From positions 27,898,784 to 27,962,783 of the forward strand of contig OX365953.1 in assembly GCA_947247005.1 (NCBI GenBank): 64,000 bases of DNA. The letters are read 5' to 3'. Shown here in pieces: positions 11,430-24,057 of this stretch. The position numbers were made by a program, and so were the translations under genes. The notes beneath the pieces were generated by a model, which saw nothing but the letters and a program-made list of their open reading frames with translations, had not been told where the DNA came from and did not search any database. Numbering within the stretch: the first letter of the stretch is position 1; each line of letters opens with the position of its first letter. This DNA comes from Spisula solida (taxonomy: Eukaryota > Mollusca > Bivalvia > Venerida > Mactridae).

Positions 11430-12607
11430 TTAAACAGTATAACCTAACGTCCATGCGAATTCTGCCATTGGCAATCGCCCGTATACCCATGCTCCGAACG
11501 CTGCACCCGATTGATGCGCTAAAAAGGTGTATGCCGTCATAACATCCACGTACAAAACTAAATAAGTTTCATCTCCAGGCACATTGACCGATACAGATTG
11601 TGTTGGAACTATACTTAAACCGTTCATTTCTAACAATGACGCTGATAGTGAGGCTGCAATAACAACAGTGAGAGTGTTTGGTACGCCAAATTCTGGAGGC
11701 ATGCCAAAATCATACTGTCGGCCAAATAGTCTAACATCCGGTATGAACATCATTGACGGATCCCCTCCTGCCCCTCCAGATCCATGACCGTACTGATGAA
11801 CCATGATAGGTTTATTCGAAATAACAGAAATTGTCATATAGCCGTAAAACGAGCGAAATGCAGAGGAAGTTTGCAGTGAAACTTGCATTGATTCGATGAC
11901 GTTTCCAGTGTTGTCATAAATGATCACCTGCGTTGAATCATCGGTTGCAACGATGCTGATATCGAAGCCAGGTCTGGGTTTCATGAAACTTACAATGTGA
12001 ATTGTGCCCAATGACGTCACTGGGGGCATGGTTTCAACAATTTGATCGCAGTAGTTCGTTGAAGTCGGAATGGTAACACACCGCTTACCAGATGACAGAA
12101 ATATCGGTTCCGACGCGCTCACCTTTGTACCTGCCATGCCATTGACCAACGCGAAGTATGTATCGTTCGCATTCAATGTTATAGTCTCAGTTGTACCAGA
12201 CGGGTATTGTAAAGTTACCAATGTAGCGTCGTTCAAACTAACCATAATGAATTGATTTTCACCCAAATATCCGGCCAGGAAATACTCATTTCCCAAAACT
12301 GCTGTTGGAAAAACAACGCCACCATCAGTTGTCTCGGAATCATAATTATAGTATGACACATGTATTGGATTTGCAGACGTTACAAATACGGCTTTCTGTT
12401 CAATTGACCTAGATGTCGTCATAGTACTATATACTGGCAGTTGGGTGACTACTGTGCCTTGGACGGTATACACCGTATCTACACCAACGCATGGTATTTC
12501 CAAACGTACTGTTGTTGGCGTTTGGCTTGATATCATAATTGTTGGAACTCCCGAAGAACCACTTGCGTCATTTTTCATGTACGCAAAAACAAATGATGTG
12601 CCATAAT
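11430..12607 (-). CDS. Exon 3: IgGFc-binding domain, C-terminal
   Basis: The acceptor ttcttacttccag is at 12608. The exon supplies 392 complete codons and ends at TAA (11430-11432). The opening YGTSFVFAYMKND and the internal FPTAVLGNEYFLAGY match the IgGFc-binding fold seen in FCGBP and in expanded invertebrate families. The single long exon and lack of internal stops argue that the gene is functional. The reverse strand has only short shadow frames. Confidence 0.85.
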
Positions 12608-15004
12608 CTGGAAGTAAGAACATTACCAATCAAATTATAATCAATACTTAAATCTCGATGCAGTTCATTTGTTTGTTTATATGTACAGTGATTTTTTTTT
12701 AATTTTTGGACTGATAGAAACGTGGTTATCTGTGCTCGGCTGATTAAGTTAAGTGCTGCCTTCCCTGTCCCTTGACTAGAACGTTCAGCATATAGCTTTT
12801 TCTGATAATGACCGTCATGGAAGTGGTATTAAATATACAATATGGGTATCACACTTGTTGTACGATGAACACGGAGTATAAGGATACACTAACTGACCAT
12901 GGCACAAACAAGAACATATTGAACAAGCTGAAATAAAAAACCAGAACACACATTTTGGACTTATACAAAAGTGTATGATTATATAATTCAAAACCACTAC
13001 TCGTTGAGAAATTGTTTTTGGTCAGAAATCGAATTTATATTGCTGAAACACAGATCAGTTAGATTTTATTATGACTTTATATAAAGATCTTTACAATGGG
13101 GACAAAGTGCTACATGTTACTTACAAGGGTCGAGAGGCTCGCATGCCATATCGGTCACATTTTCCCAGCCATATCCAAGTCTGCATATAACTTCACTCGG
13201 ACTATTCCGAGCTAACTTGTTATAATGGTCACATGTCAAGACAGCATAAGATCCTTGTGGCGTCAGAGTTACGTTCATTGTACCATTTGCTATTGTTGGT
13301 GGGTTCAGGCATACTTCACTGTCTGGAAAAACAGATTTAACTAAAAAAATTGAGTCACATCAACACAATGTATGCTATGGAGCGACATATTACAGTGATC
13401 GGATTTGAGGGAAACCCTGCGTTCTCTTCTAATGTTAGTAAGGGTAAATATAAAGTGACATATCTTCCGCATGTTTGTCTAAATCATGCAATTTCACTCC
13501 CGTGAGAAGTTTTGTTTTGAAATAACATATAGTTTATTGACATAAAATTGCATTAATTCAATTTATTATCAAACAAATAACCAAATGAGGTCTGATGTTG
13601 GATTTCCAACCTGAGGACACAATTTCAACTATTTTAATGTTGATAGAATTGTGTAGTCTAATGTTTAAGGTTTCAAAAATTATACCTTTTTAAAATGGTC
13701 CAACTTAGTGACATGTTATGCAATAAAGAAAACTAGACATGACGATTGAAATAACGTTAGTGGCGTCACGTTAGCACAATAATTATGATGACGCAATCTA
13801 TTTAGCACACGTCCCCTAGTAAGTGCCACATTTACAAAAAGGGAAAAATACACACTCAGAAAACATAATTATTTCTTTTGGATCTCGTAGTGTTATGGTT
13901 GTCTCGTACAATGCTGAAATCAAGTTCCATATACATGTAGTGCGGTAGTTATTTTATGGGGTAAAAGTTACAACTTTTCGTTTATATATTGTAATTTTTT
14001 AGCCTTAAAAGACTCCTATTAAGCGCAAAATTCTGGCAATTTTTTTATGCAATAAACTGCAAGGCACATATATGTACCTATCACAGTGATTTATTATCAA
14101 ATAAACATTTTTAATTACTTAGTATTCAACCGATTACCAACAACTAACGATTTTGTTTACATTTTTAAAGGTTTTGCGCACCAATTTAATTGTATTCACT
14201 CAATCTCTATCCAGAATTACTTCCCCATTGACTGTAAAATTTGTAGTTTTGTTTCAGTAGACCTGAAACATTGCTATTTAGTGTTTTAAATAAAGATCAC
14301 TATGTTGCGAAATGGAAAACCGTCTTCTCTTGTGTTTTTTGAATTTGTCGATGGATTTACTATTCCAATTAACCATACATAATAATGATACCATCAAGCA
14401 ATCAAGTCCTCGTACAATTTTCGTTTTTTCCGTTTCATGGTTCAATGCACCATTGTAGTGAATCATCAAGTTACAATTCATGGGTAGCCACTAACAAAAC
14501 TTTGTTGAGAAATATTAATAAATAAAAAAGTTGATTTGACTTGATTTTCATTAGTGTTGCGTTTTCAAAGTCGCTCAGTGTATAATCCAATAGCTTTTTT
14601 ACACGTCCATTACTTAAAAGTTGTAAATTTTGATAATCGCTACAATGGCATTACCGAATTAAGCTAGGATAGCATGAATAATAAGAAACCGGGTTAGCAA
14701 TGCGAATAACATTACCTTGTGCTATGAAAATTGTCCTCATGTCCAGGTTGCCCGTGTCGTCAGCCATCCAAATAGCCTGGTCGCTTAGTTGGCATTGTTT
14801 TGTACTTTTATCATATGTTGCCGTAAAACAACCCGCGGTCTTGTTGCAGTATGTTGCACATCCAGTCAAAGAAGGTACACTTCTGTCTTCATAGAAACTG
14901 GTCACCTCATAGCCTGTGTATACCTTGTACAATTCCTGCTCCGTTGCTCCTAACACACAGTAACAACTTAGTAGACAACATGCCGCTACCAATTCCTTGC
15001 ACAT
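11430..15004 (-). CDS. Secreted PAN/Apple-Sushi-IgGFc-binding domain protein (three exons)
   Basis: The coding sequence joins 15004-14716, 13322-13125 and 12607-11430 on the minus strand, giving 554 residues. The exon lengths (289, 198 and 1178 bp) and both phase 1 junctions fit together with GT/AG introns. Residues 1-20 are a signal peptide (h-region VAACCLLSCYCVLG). Residues 25-95 form a PAN/Apple domain with cysteines at 49, 53, 59 and 71. Residues 101-158 form a Sushi/CCP domain with cysteines at 101, 127, 143 and 157. From 163 to the end is a domain like the N-terminal IgGFc-binding domain of FCGBP. No membrane segment follows, so secretion is expected. These domains mediate carbohydrate or protein binding in mucus and innate recognition in other animals; the ligand here is unknown. 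Confidence 0.85.
12731..12770 (+). repeat. tgtgctcggctg block, isolated copy in intron 2
   Basis: This ~40 bp matches the terminal block of the CATTCAGC family (18301, 21583, 58849). It reads tgtgctcggctg.ttaagtt and then 'gtgctgccttccctgt'. It lies in the second intron of the PAN-Sushi-IgGFc gene, antisense to it. Confidence 0.7.
13125..13322 (-). CDS. Exon 2: Sushi/CCP domain
   Basis: The acceptor ctgtttttccag precedes the exon and the donor GTAAGT follows it. Its 198 bp is a symmetric phase 1-1 exon, typical of shuffled Sushi modules. All four cysteines and the tryptophan (GYGWENVTD) are present, with two N-x-T sequons in NGTMNVT. A decayed homologous exon lies at 7512-7704 on the opposite strand. 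Confidence 0.85.
13330..14700. other. Intron 1 of the PAN-Sushi-IgGFc gene
   Basis: No further exon, RNA gene or recognised repeat is visible between exons 1 and 2. Open frames at 14086-14481 lie on both strands and are featureless. Confidence 0.6.
14716..15004 (-). CDS. Exon 1: signal peptide and PAN/Apple domain
   Basis: It starts at the ATG at 15004 (context aaggATGt, A at -3). The frame is open upstream only to a TTG, so the ATG was preferred. It ends ...ATAGCACAAG followed by GTAATG, a fair donor in phase 1. The spacing GCATYC, GCFTATYD and KQCQL is characteristic of PAN/Apple folds. Confidence 0.8.
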
Positions 15005-15134
15005 CCTTATTTTCAACGGGTCTGACTTGTCTTGGCGACGTAGTGGAGAACACTGTTAATGCTTCAAATTCATGTTATAGTGTGTTTGTTAACAAAAAAA
15101 ACACAAACTAGAAATTGACAAGTTAAGAACAATA

Positions 15135-15174
15135 TACCGGAATCTATGTCGGAACGCTGATAACACTTTATATA
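15135..15174 (-). promoter_or_regulatory. Possible TATA-box core promoter of the PAN-Sushi-IgGFc gene
   Basis: TATATAAAG on the minus strand (15174-15166) lies about 165 bp upstream of the ATG. It would place transcription start near 15140 with a ~135 nt leader. In AT-rich DNA such a match can arise by chance. Confidence 0.35.
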
Positions 15175-15179
15175 ACACG

Positions 15180-16015
15180 GTAACAAAGTGATGCTTGTTG
15201 TACGCAAACACTGGTATAGATTTAACAAACACTTTACTTTTTGGTCGGAAGTTCCGTTACAAACTAAAAGCTTTTATTATACGCATTGTTAATCAACAAT
15301 TGATTATTAACCGTTTTTTAGCAATAAGGTATTTTAAACAGAGCACCATATGACACTTCTCAATTGACAAAATTCTTTAAAAACTGGAGGCGCATTAGTA
15401 TCAACTATATATACACCTGGAAATAAGTTAAGCACACCCCGGAAATTTAAAATCGGTTGTGATTGAAAGCTCTGTCATGAGATGACGACTTAATTGAGCT
15501 AAGAAATAGTAATTTGATAAGTAGCGATAGCAATTTAGTAATCATAAACCAGTAAATTTATGAGTAAAGTTTATTCTTATCCAAATTACTGAAGCATAAG
15601 CAAATGTGTTGTTTTTTACCAAAAATGTAGGTGTTTATAAGTATGATGTTGGAGCGTTTATAAAACATTTACTGGTGGGTATTTTTGGTAAATGTTGACG
15701 ATTACTTAAACTTAAGTGACATTATGTAGCCAAATTTTTAATAACGTGTGTAACCTCGACGTAGCCCCAAAATGATGTGCTTTGTTACGTTTTTAAAACG
15801 TATCTACAATCCTTATAATGATGAACTGAAAAAATCAAGCAAGCACCGATACTGTACACTATATTGTACTTATTATAGTACTTGGAAAAATACGTAGCCC
15901 AATATTCATACAAATCTTGCACATGTTAATACGGTAATCGTATCACTTGTTTTATTTATTATTCTAACACGATCCGCGGATTAATACATATACACATAGA
16001 GCAAACCAAGGCATG
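15180..16015. other. Non-coding stretch, nothing recognised
   Basis: AT-rich upstream region of the gene with no domain-bearing frame. Confidence 0.5.
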
Positions 16016-16019
16016 TGTT

Positions 16020-16562
16020 ACTACCGCAATAAAACATGGTATCAAATTGGCTGTTACTATTTACGCCCCGTATCACGTGACATATTTATGAATTAATGAA
16101 TGTTAACTTTATAGTAAAAACTCAACGGCTCGCGAGTTGCACGAGTATCCAGTGTTACAGTTATGACGCATCTATTTTTTGAAAGTCCAATATACTCTCG
16201 GAATTAAGATTCATAAAATACTTCTGATAATCAATTCGTTTATATTTTTCTTTTCATGAAATAGATACACTATACTCGTGTTATTGAAAATTGTTTCAAT
16301 GTTTAAAATATGTTATTTCCTTCAGAAAATTACGAAAGTCGTTTTCATTAACATTGGAGGTAGTTATATCAGCTAATAAGCCACTCAATTTCAGCGTGGA
16401 ATTATGTAAAATGTCAAATGGGTGAAAGTGGAATGGGCGAAGTTAAATAGCGGGATATTATCGTATTTAGAATCGAAATAAAAACTCTGTTCGCGTATTT
16501 TGTCGGTGAATAAAACATGGGCTGGAGTTCGGATGCGGAAAAATTAAACCACGAGTGCGTAT
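16020..16562 (+). repeat. Duplicated block, copy 2 (possible leader plus first exon)
   Basis: This is the partner of 5300-5824 in the same orientation, about 10.7 kb away and on the other side of the PAN-Sushi-IgGFc gene. Similarity ends at the same cacgagtgcgta. Differences include many small indels, so the duplication is not recent. Confidence 0.65.
16517..16558 (+). CDS. Candidate first coding exon, copy 2
   Basis: MGWSSDAEKLNHEC runs up to a TGC followed by GTATAT. It is two residues longer than the paired candidate at 5785-5820 but in the same frame. Reading on without splicing meets a stop after five more codons. Confidence 0.25.
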
Positions 16563-16920
16563 ATTTGTTGTTGTAGAGATATTGTGCGTTTACTATTGTT
16601 TATCAACAGACTTGAACTAGAGAGTTTTTCCATCACAATTAACTACAACGCTTATTTGAACAGCGAAACGACCTAAAACGCCAAATATTCGAGAAGTTGA
16701 CGACATGCTGGAAATTGCTTTTATGTTTGGTCAATTGGAATTGAAGATATGCGGTACAGTTAAAATAAAAACTCAAAAAGGCGCTTTTCAATGAGCAAGA
16801 GGTGGTCATGAGCTTTAAAAAATTAACACTTTTATAAATCATAGGTTTTTTTGATAAATAGGAGATTTCCGTTGGCAATAGCCACTGAATAAAAGAATGT
16901 TGATGTGATGTTTTTATTTT

Positions 16921-16960
16921 CTGTGCTCGGCTGGTTAAGTTGAGTGCAGCCTTCCATGTG
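16921..16960 (+). repeat. tgtgctcggctg block, isolated copy
   Basis: This matches the blocks at 12731, 18301, 21583 and 58849 (tgctcggctggttaagttga). No CATTCAGC-rich body is attached. Confidence 0.7.
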
Positions 16961-16979
16961 CGAGTTTCTTTTATCTTTT

Positions 16980-17840
16980 TTTAATTTAAATTTCTGTTTG
17001 TCATCTGTTTCTTTTTTTCACCGATACGTCATGAACACGAATTTTGTCAGCAAAGTAAGAACACAGCTATATTAACAACCGGACAGTCTGATATATTGCG
17101 TATTTATTTCAAAAGCTCCCTGAAACGCGCTTTATGTTTGGTTTTGTCCACTCTAGATTTAAATGAATATATGTAACAAGAAAAACGACCGTCTTTCCGT
17201 CAACATATCGTCCCAATCATTTCATATGCCTTATCACCCAGTCAAAGCATTTTATTTGCACAGCATGTCTAATCTCATCTCCGTATACAACTTTTTCGAC
17301 GAAGCAATAACTTCAAAGTTTAACACAGAATGATAATACTTTGTATCAGATCGAAAAAAGCTGAGTGTTGTCAAAAATATGATGATTAAACAGAATTTTA
17401 ACTGTTTCCCTTGAAGTTGGTTTGAAAAAAAGTACACGTTACGGCGTATTGGCTACTGGTTTTCCGACTGAGATTTATAGAAGATCACACCATTATGGTA
17501 CGTTGTATTAATTGTTTTCAGAACAATAGCCTGTACATTTTATTTATTTGAATAAATATTTGAATAAATACATAAAACTGAATGTACGAAATGGGTTTTT
17601 GTTGACTTAATATCCATTATAAATACAATATTCAAAAGGTTAATATATATTGCAGAAACTAAAGTTTATTCATAACGTTCAATGTTTTAAACCACAATAG
17701 TGTATTGTAAATACATTTCAATGAGATCGTTGATTGCAAATATCGTCTGGTTTGGACTCTTCCGTTTCTACTGTGATAATCATACTTAATAATTGCACAC
17801 ATTCTCACGCAAGTAGCAATACTTATTGTTTAAAGTAGAT
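16980..17840. other. Non-coding stretch, nothing recognised
   Basis: No supported gene or repeat. Open frames are short and lack domains. Confidence 0.45.
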
Positions 17841-17846
17841 TATCGG

Positions 17847-18350
17847 CTGGGGACATTCAGCTTATTTGAGCTGAGTCGTTTTACATGTACTGTCGCGCTC
17901 GGCTTGTTTAGGCGGACCATCTAGCTTTGGCATTCAACTGGTTGAAACTGGGTCATTCGGCTGGGGCATTCAGCCTTTTTTATTGCTGTAATTAGGTCAG
18001 TCCGCTGTAACCTTGACATTCAGTTTCATGATACTGTTCATTTTCTACTTTTTAGGACTTCTGACAGCTAAAACTAGGCACTGCAGCCGTTTTACTGTTG
18101 TAACTGTTGAAACTTGGTAATTCAGCTTGGCCATTCAGTTTTTGTTGTTGCTGAAACTAATTAATTCAACTTTTTGACAGCTTGGACTTGGGCGGACCAT
18201 TTACTTGTTTAGTGGTACTTTGTGCCTTGTATATTTTTAAGGTGTTCTGCGCTCGGTTGGGTCAGTTGGGCATTGTACCGTGTATGTTGTTTATGTTTTA
18301 TGTGCTCGGCTGATTAAATCGAGTGTTGCCTTATCTGTCGGACTTAATAT
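17847..18350 (+). repeat. CATTCAGC family repeat, copy A
   Basis: The body has many cattcagc-like steps and 'ttgcgctcggcttgtt.aggcgg'. It ends in tgtgctcggctgattaaatc (18301) and 'gacttaatatta'. It matches 21155-21645 over most of its length and 58605-58910 in part. All full copies have the same orientation. Confidence 0.7.
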
Positions 18351-18359
18351 TAACGTTTC

Positions 18360-21150
18360 AGACATTTAATGTCTCCATGGGTATTATACTCGATAACAAT
18401 TGTCAAAGATCGGGAAATTGTACAACCAATAGGTGTTTTGAACAAAACATTGTCTTTATTTATTATATAGCATATTTATGTTCAGTGGCATAACAAACTT
18501 AATTTCTGCGATATATGACGTTCTAAACAACCAATATGTTAGAAAACACAATGTCTCCAGTAACATGTAACAAGGTTCAAAACCATCTGACAAATATACA
18601 ATGCTATTTCTCTAGCCCAGGATCTGATAAGTATTGATAAAGGTAGTGAGTATCAGTGAACTCTTATTTCACCATAAATTCGGTATTTTGGAAATAAAAC
18701 TGTTACATTTTAAAGGTGCTTGTCGAGGAAATGGAGTGCCTTGGTTTGCATACAACAAACTTGTGTTTATCACTTGTAAAACCAACTACATGTATTACCG
18801 AAAAGTCAAAGAAGAATTTGAATTAAATATTTACTCTGTAACGCGCGCTTCGATATTTTGTATATCGATTTGATTTAGTTATTCTAATTACATGTATTTA
18901 AAAAACAACTAGAAGGATATTTCGTTACTTTTTCAGGGGCTCCATTATTTGACTCAGGTATTAAAATCAATTTGATTGCTATTCGAGACACTTCAGTTCC
19001 TGGGCATGCTCATTTAAGTAGCTGTCTCCATTTTGTTCAATAAACGAGACAAACAATTATCAGCACTATCATTCTTAAAGTAATCACAATTATTTACACT
19101 GTTTACGTGTTCCTGATCCAACAAAGCTACATAGAATTAATCATAGTTCCAATTTGAATGTACGTGTAGTGTGTGTCATGAATTGTCGATTTTGTACTAT
19201 CTGTCGATATAATAAACCGATCAGAACATGGAATAATTATCTAAACAACTACACTTGTGTCAAGACAAATGGAATCGCCTAAATGAAGAAAAGTTGCGCT
19301 AGGGCAGACAACTTCCACTTCGGGTTGAGTAGTGCTACTAGTTTGCAGCTCAACCAAGGGTAATAAATGTGTGTGGCATACTTTACGGTGTAGCATAGAT
19401 TATCCCCCGTTCGTTTAACTAATGCAAGTAACTCTTATTCAATAGGATTGTACCACAAGTCATACCGCTGTAAATACGGCGATTTTCCTAAGGATGTAGC
19501 AATTGGATTATTTGGTGTGTTGACGACCGGTAGGTTCAGCGTGACTGTTACTAAATAAAATATAATATCAATTTCTCTTAAATAACTTTAGACAAGGTGC
19601 TCGTATGAAAATTGTGACATAATATACCATGTCACGAGTTGTTGCATGCCTACCCTTAGTAATTATCGTTTTCAGTAGATGATCCTTACTGTGATGGTCT
19701 GTGCATCTAAGGTCTAAAGGGACGTTCCTGGTTATTAACATGAATACAATCTCAATTGCTTTTGAGCACTCGGAACTACTCGGCCATTTCTACGGATAAA
19801 TGCCGTACGGACCGTTCCGATTGGCTTTTGAGGTCAGTGCACCAAAGGACAAGATTTAATATATTAAGAGGTTCAATCCCTGATTACTTTCGTATCTCAG
19901 ACATAAACTCAGTATGATGGCCTTTGTAAGTCGACGACCCTCGTTTTGGTGGTGGGCAAAGGACACATCCGTTTCACCTTATTACAAATCGTAATGACCT
20001 CTTGTCATTCGTTTTCGTTACAAGTCAATAATGTCTAGGGGGGCTGACTCCTGATTTCAAAAAATACCGCCAGAAAAGTCAAGTTTCCTAAGGATATATA
20101 TACATGCATACCATAATACGATATTTGCGTGTCTGTTAGCATCTTTTGATATATTATGTGTCTACTTGTAGTTAACCAATATATTTAATCAGAATGTATT
20201 GAATGAAACTGTGTTAATAAATTAGTTTCCCTACTACTATGTATTACTATTGTCTAAAAATAATTAAGACGAACCATCTTTACACAGCATTTTCGTACTT
20301 ATTAGATATAGATTGATCTGTCTTAAAAACAAAATGCACACATCTAGATCTAGTACTGTACTCATATATCTTATGATGTATACAAGCGAACAACAAATAG
20401 TTTTACGTACAACTGGTTTCCTTGATTTCTGTTATGATTGAAATGTTCTATAAATACGTTTGAAAGGTATAACACATGCTTTGCCGCCTTGGCAATATAA
20501 AAATGCATCGCATTTCAATTTCCATTTACCACAACATCAATGTACGGTAATCAATTACCGGGGTATTTCAAAAGTCAATTTCTTTGACAATCCATCCATT
20601 AGCGTAACTATGATTAATTAAGGAGGTCTTGACAGAGCCATTAGTTGTTAAATATGTGACATTTATTGGCAATCGTATCTTATGGAACGTAGAGCTGGTT
20701 CGAGATGAGATGTCGTATTTTTACGTTGTGTATTGTCTGTGCCTGTTAGTTATAAAGTCGTGTTCTTATGATGGTGTTTAGATATTTGGCGTGATCTGCA
20801 CCTTTTTAGCTACCTTGTGAATTGTCTGTGCCTTTTTGTTTTCATGTGTCCTTTCGTGTCCTGTCCGTAGTTTCGTAGTTTTCATTTAAATCATTCAATT
20901 ATGGGATTAAATCCAATTCCATTTATGGGGAGTTTTCCACCTATATTAATCCACAATAATCATGTCATGATTTCTCAGTATTAGTCATTTTCTAAGGGGC
21001 CAATTCTATGGAGCTAGGGTTTATATTAGTCGCATTCACATTTATTTCCCTATCTTATTCGTTCGCGCTATTTGTACCCTTTGCGGTTCGTTCATAAGTT
21101 AATATCCACGGTTGCAGGGATTTACCATTAATTGTTATTCTTATTTGTTA
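18360..21150. other. Long non-coding stretch, nothing recognised
   Basis: About 2.8 kb of AT-rich DNA with only short open frames. No domains, tRNA-like structures or strong internal repeats were seen by eye. Confidence 0.45.
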
Positions 21151-21154
21151 AGAC

Positions 21155-21645
21155 TTCAGACGGTTAAAACCAGGTGTTTCGGCCTTTTTGCTGTTGGAAC
21201 GTGGTTATCAATCCGGGGATACTAATTGTTTAATGTAGGTCATTCAGCTGGGGGTAATCAGCTTATTGGAGCTGGGTCGTACTACTGTTGCGCTCGGCTT
21301 GTTCAGGCGGGCTTTCTAGCTAAGGTCATCCGGCTGGGTGTTCAGCTTATTTATTTAAACTAGTCATTCAGCTGAAACCTTGACATTCAGCCTTTTAATA
21401 CTGTTATTTGTCAACGTTTTAGGACTTATAAATGACAGTTAAAACCAGGTATTTCAGCCGTTTTACTGTTGGTACTAGGTCATTCAGATTGGGCATTTGG
21501 CTTTTTTGCAGCTTGTTCTTTGGCAGTTCATTTCCGTTCGGTATTTGGTTAGATATTTTGCCATGTGTGTTTTTATATTGTATGTGCTCGGCTGGTTAAG
21601 TTGAGAGCTGCCTTCACTGTTCGACTTATTATTATCTTTTGTACA
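21155..21645 (+). repeat. CATTCAGC family repeat, copy B
   Basis: It shares 'gcgctcggcttgttcaggcgg', 'gtcattcagctg' and the terminal tgtgctcggctggttaagtt (21583) with copy A at 17847-18350. Long minus-strand frames across it are repeat-derived. Confidence 0.7.
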
Positions 21646-21649
21646 TGTA

Positions 21650-22420
21650 ACATAACGCAAAATATTGCTGACATTCTCAGTAAAACCTATGCAATGTACA
21701 AAAAGACGTCTACTATTACTGTGCAAAGAACAAGGAAAAGTAAAACCACACATTGAATTACAAGTCAAGAGAAAAGAACTAGAATTAATAAGTAAAAAAA
21801 ACAGAAAAGATTTATGGCAAATGACAAAGCACTTTGTTTGGATATAACATATCTTATGTGCATGCATATTTCGCACTGTGTTTGCGTACGCTTTATAGTC
21901 GCAATAATAATTTGTTTTCCTCACGACATTTGTCGGTTAAACAAATAGCTATAACAGTAGATACTACCTTCAGGGATATGTTTGCAAGCTCCAAACTCTC
22001 TAGAAATGTTGTAATTGGCAAGTGTAAATAAGGTTTTGTCACACCAGTTATTTCATGTCTGTTAGGCCATCATATAACATATCGATGAGTTGCATTGCCA
22101 TATTTCGATACACGAGTACACCTGACGCCAATTTACACGCAACATGTTTCCATTGTAGCTTAAACGTAATTTATTCCGAGGATTTATTTATCTTGACATG
22201 CATGCGTGGGACACATAACTATACATCAATATTACAAATTTGTTTAGTCCGTAACCAAATAAATTTGTAACGTCTGCAGTTTATCTTCAGTTACAATGGC
22301 ATGACGGTGTAAAGTTATCGTTTCGTTTTTTTGAACCAGTTGTTTTTATGCCCCGGCATCTAATGAAGTTCAAGTTCTGGAAACAAATAATTTCAATGTC
22401 ATCAAGTCATTGCTTTAAAA
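21650..22420. other. Non-coding stretch, nothing recognised
   Basis: Several overlapping short frames on both strands with no domain, start context or splice pattern. Confidence 0.4.
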
Positions 22421-22875
22421 CTTGGCATACGTGTTAAGACCCCTTTCACATGACCTGACTCCGATCATGCCGATCAGTCCTGACCTAGAAAAAGTATTAG
22501 ATCGGGATCTAGTCGGCGTCAAAATCTTGAGATTGGTGTATTTGATTTGCGGAATGTCTGCACAGCGATTGTACGATGATGTCTCTACACTTACAGCGTT
22601 TCCGATACGTTGCTATAACGCTTACACCACGTTTCTATCGCGATCAATATCGACCATGTACCGTTTCTACAACGATGGCTCGACAAAGTACAAGACCCTA
22701 CTACGTTGGTAGATAGACCTAAGAGACTGTAGTACGATGTCGCTACTATCATGCCGACCATACTACGATCTTTGCACGATCATGGTACGATAATGCGTAA
22801 TGAACCAAGGAGTTTCGATAACTTTGTTTATTTCACTCATTGACTGAAAGATGAACGGACCAGATTTGCTTCCGC

Positions 22876-24057
22876 ATGCAATTATGCGACAGGAACAGTA
22901 TGATGCTGGAAGTTTCAATGAAAGATATGATTCAGAGCAGTAAAAGGAGAGCACGAAGATACTGGGTTCGACATTGGCTGGCTGCAGACAGAGACAAGAG
23001 GCTTCCGTCTGGGCATTACGATAGACTGCTACAAGAGTTCAGAATAAAAGCACACATCGTTCTACAATTTCGTAAGAATGCCACTTAAGATGTTCGATCA
23101 GCTGCTTCTCGGGGTTGGTCCAATAATCCATAAGGCGGATGCACAATTGAGAACGGCTTTGGAACCAGGCGTGAAACTGTTTATACGTGTAACAATCAGA
23201 CATCTAGCTTCTAGGGACAAACACCCAAGACTAATGTTCAGTTGTAGATAGGCTAAGAACACAATCACTTTACCTATCCTCGATGTCGTCTGCCAAACTT
23301 GAATCCATTCGATGTCCAACAACTTCAGATGAGTAGATGCCAATTGCAGCTGATTCCGAGAACAGGTGGAATGATCCACGTGCATGCGGGATCCTGGATG
23401 GCAAATATGTAGCCATTAGATGTCCAGCAAACACAGTTACAAATGTTTATTTTCCGTGGTTCTCCTAGCGCTTATCGATGTCAAGTGCAAGTTCCTCTGG
23501 ATCGATTATGATGACCTTGGCACAGTGTCTGACGCACAAATCGTCCACTAATCAGAGTTGAAGCAGTGCTTAGAAGACGGTTCTATTTGGTTTCCGGCGC
23601 CAGACCCTCTGCATAACGACAACGAACCAACTCAATACTTCATATTTGGGGACGACGCGTTTGGTTTATAAACTCATTCGATACAGCCTTATTCCCAAAG
23701 AGGTTGGTCCAAGGAACAATCAATTACCAACTACAGAATTTCAAGGGGACATCGTGTAGTTAAAAAAGGCCTTTGGAATCTTGGCAGTTACTTCCCACCA
23801 CTATGCAGCAGGCTCCGCGGGTTGTACAATACATTATGTAATGTTGCGTTTCCCTGCACAACCTAATGGGAGAGCGTTATCCAGTTCTACAAGATGCCCA
23901 GTTGGATCAAGAAGATATAGATCACAACATAGTGCCTGGGGTATGGGGACAGGAAGCCAACATGCACGAGATACAGCTAGTTGTCGGACCAAACAGAGAC
24001 TCTACCGCTGGTAAGAGCAAGAGGGAGCAGGATCTTTGCTTTGGCAAGACAGGATGA
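22876..24057 (+). pseudogene. HARBI1-like PIF/Harbinger transposase relic
   Basis: Fragments in order: RRYWVRHWLAADRD and GHYDRLLQEFRI (22940-23050); MFDQLLLGVGPIIHKAD and LRTALEPGVKL (23092-23180); RHLASRDKHPRLMFSCR (23196-23246); CGILDGKYVAIRCP holding the first catalytic aspartate (about 23397); SDAQIV (near 23530-23545); FIFGDDAFGL (near 23643-23670); KAFGIL near 23765-23780; and a 64-codon C-terminal frame from 23866. Stops (such as after FSCR) and frameshifts separate these pieces. The glutamate expected before the AFGIL motif is lost to lysine codons and a shift. This family cuts and pastes DNA at TWA targets. The copy cannot encode an active enzyme. Confidence 0.85.

Noticed and set aside
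11584..12255. Plus-strand frames opposite exon 3 of the PAN-Sushi-IgGFc gene
   Set aside because: Shadows of the real minus-strand exon.
21484..21924. 146-codon minus-strand frame
   Set aside because: It overlaps a CATTCAGC repeat and has low-complexity composition without a domain or splice sites.
23098..23385. 95-codon minus-strand frame
   Set aside because: Antisense shadow of the Harbinger transposase relic, whose motifs read on the plus strand.
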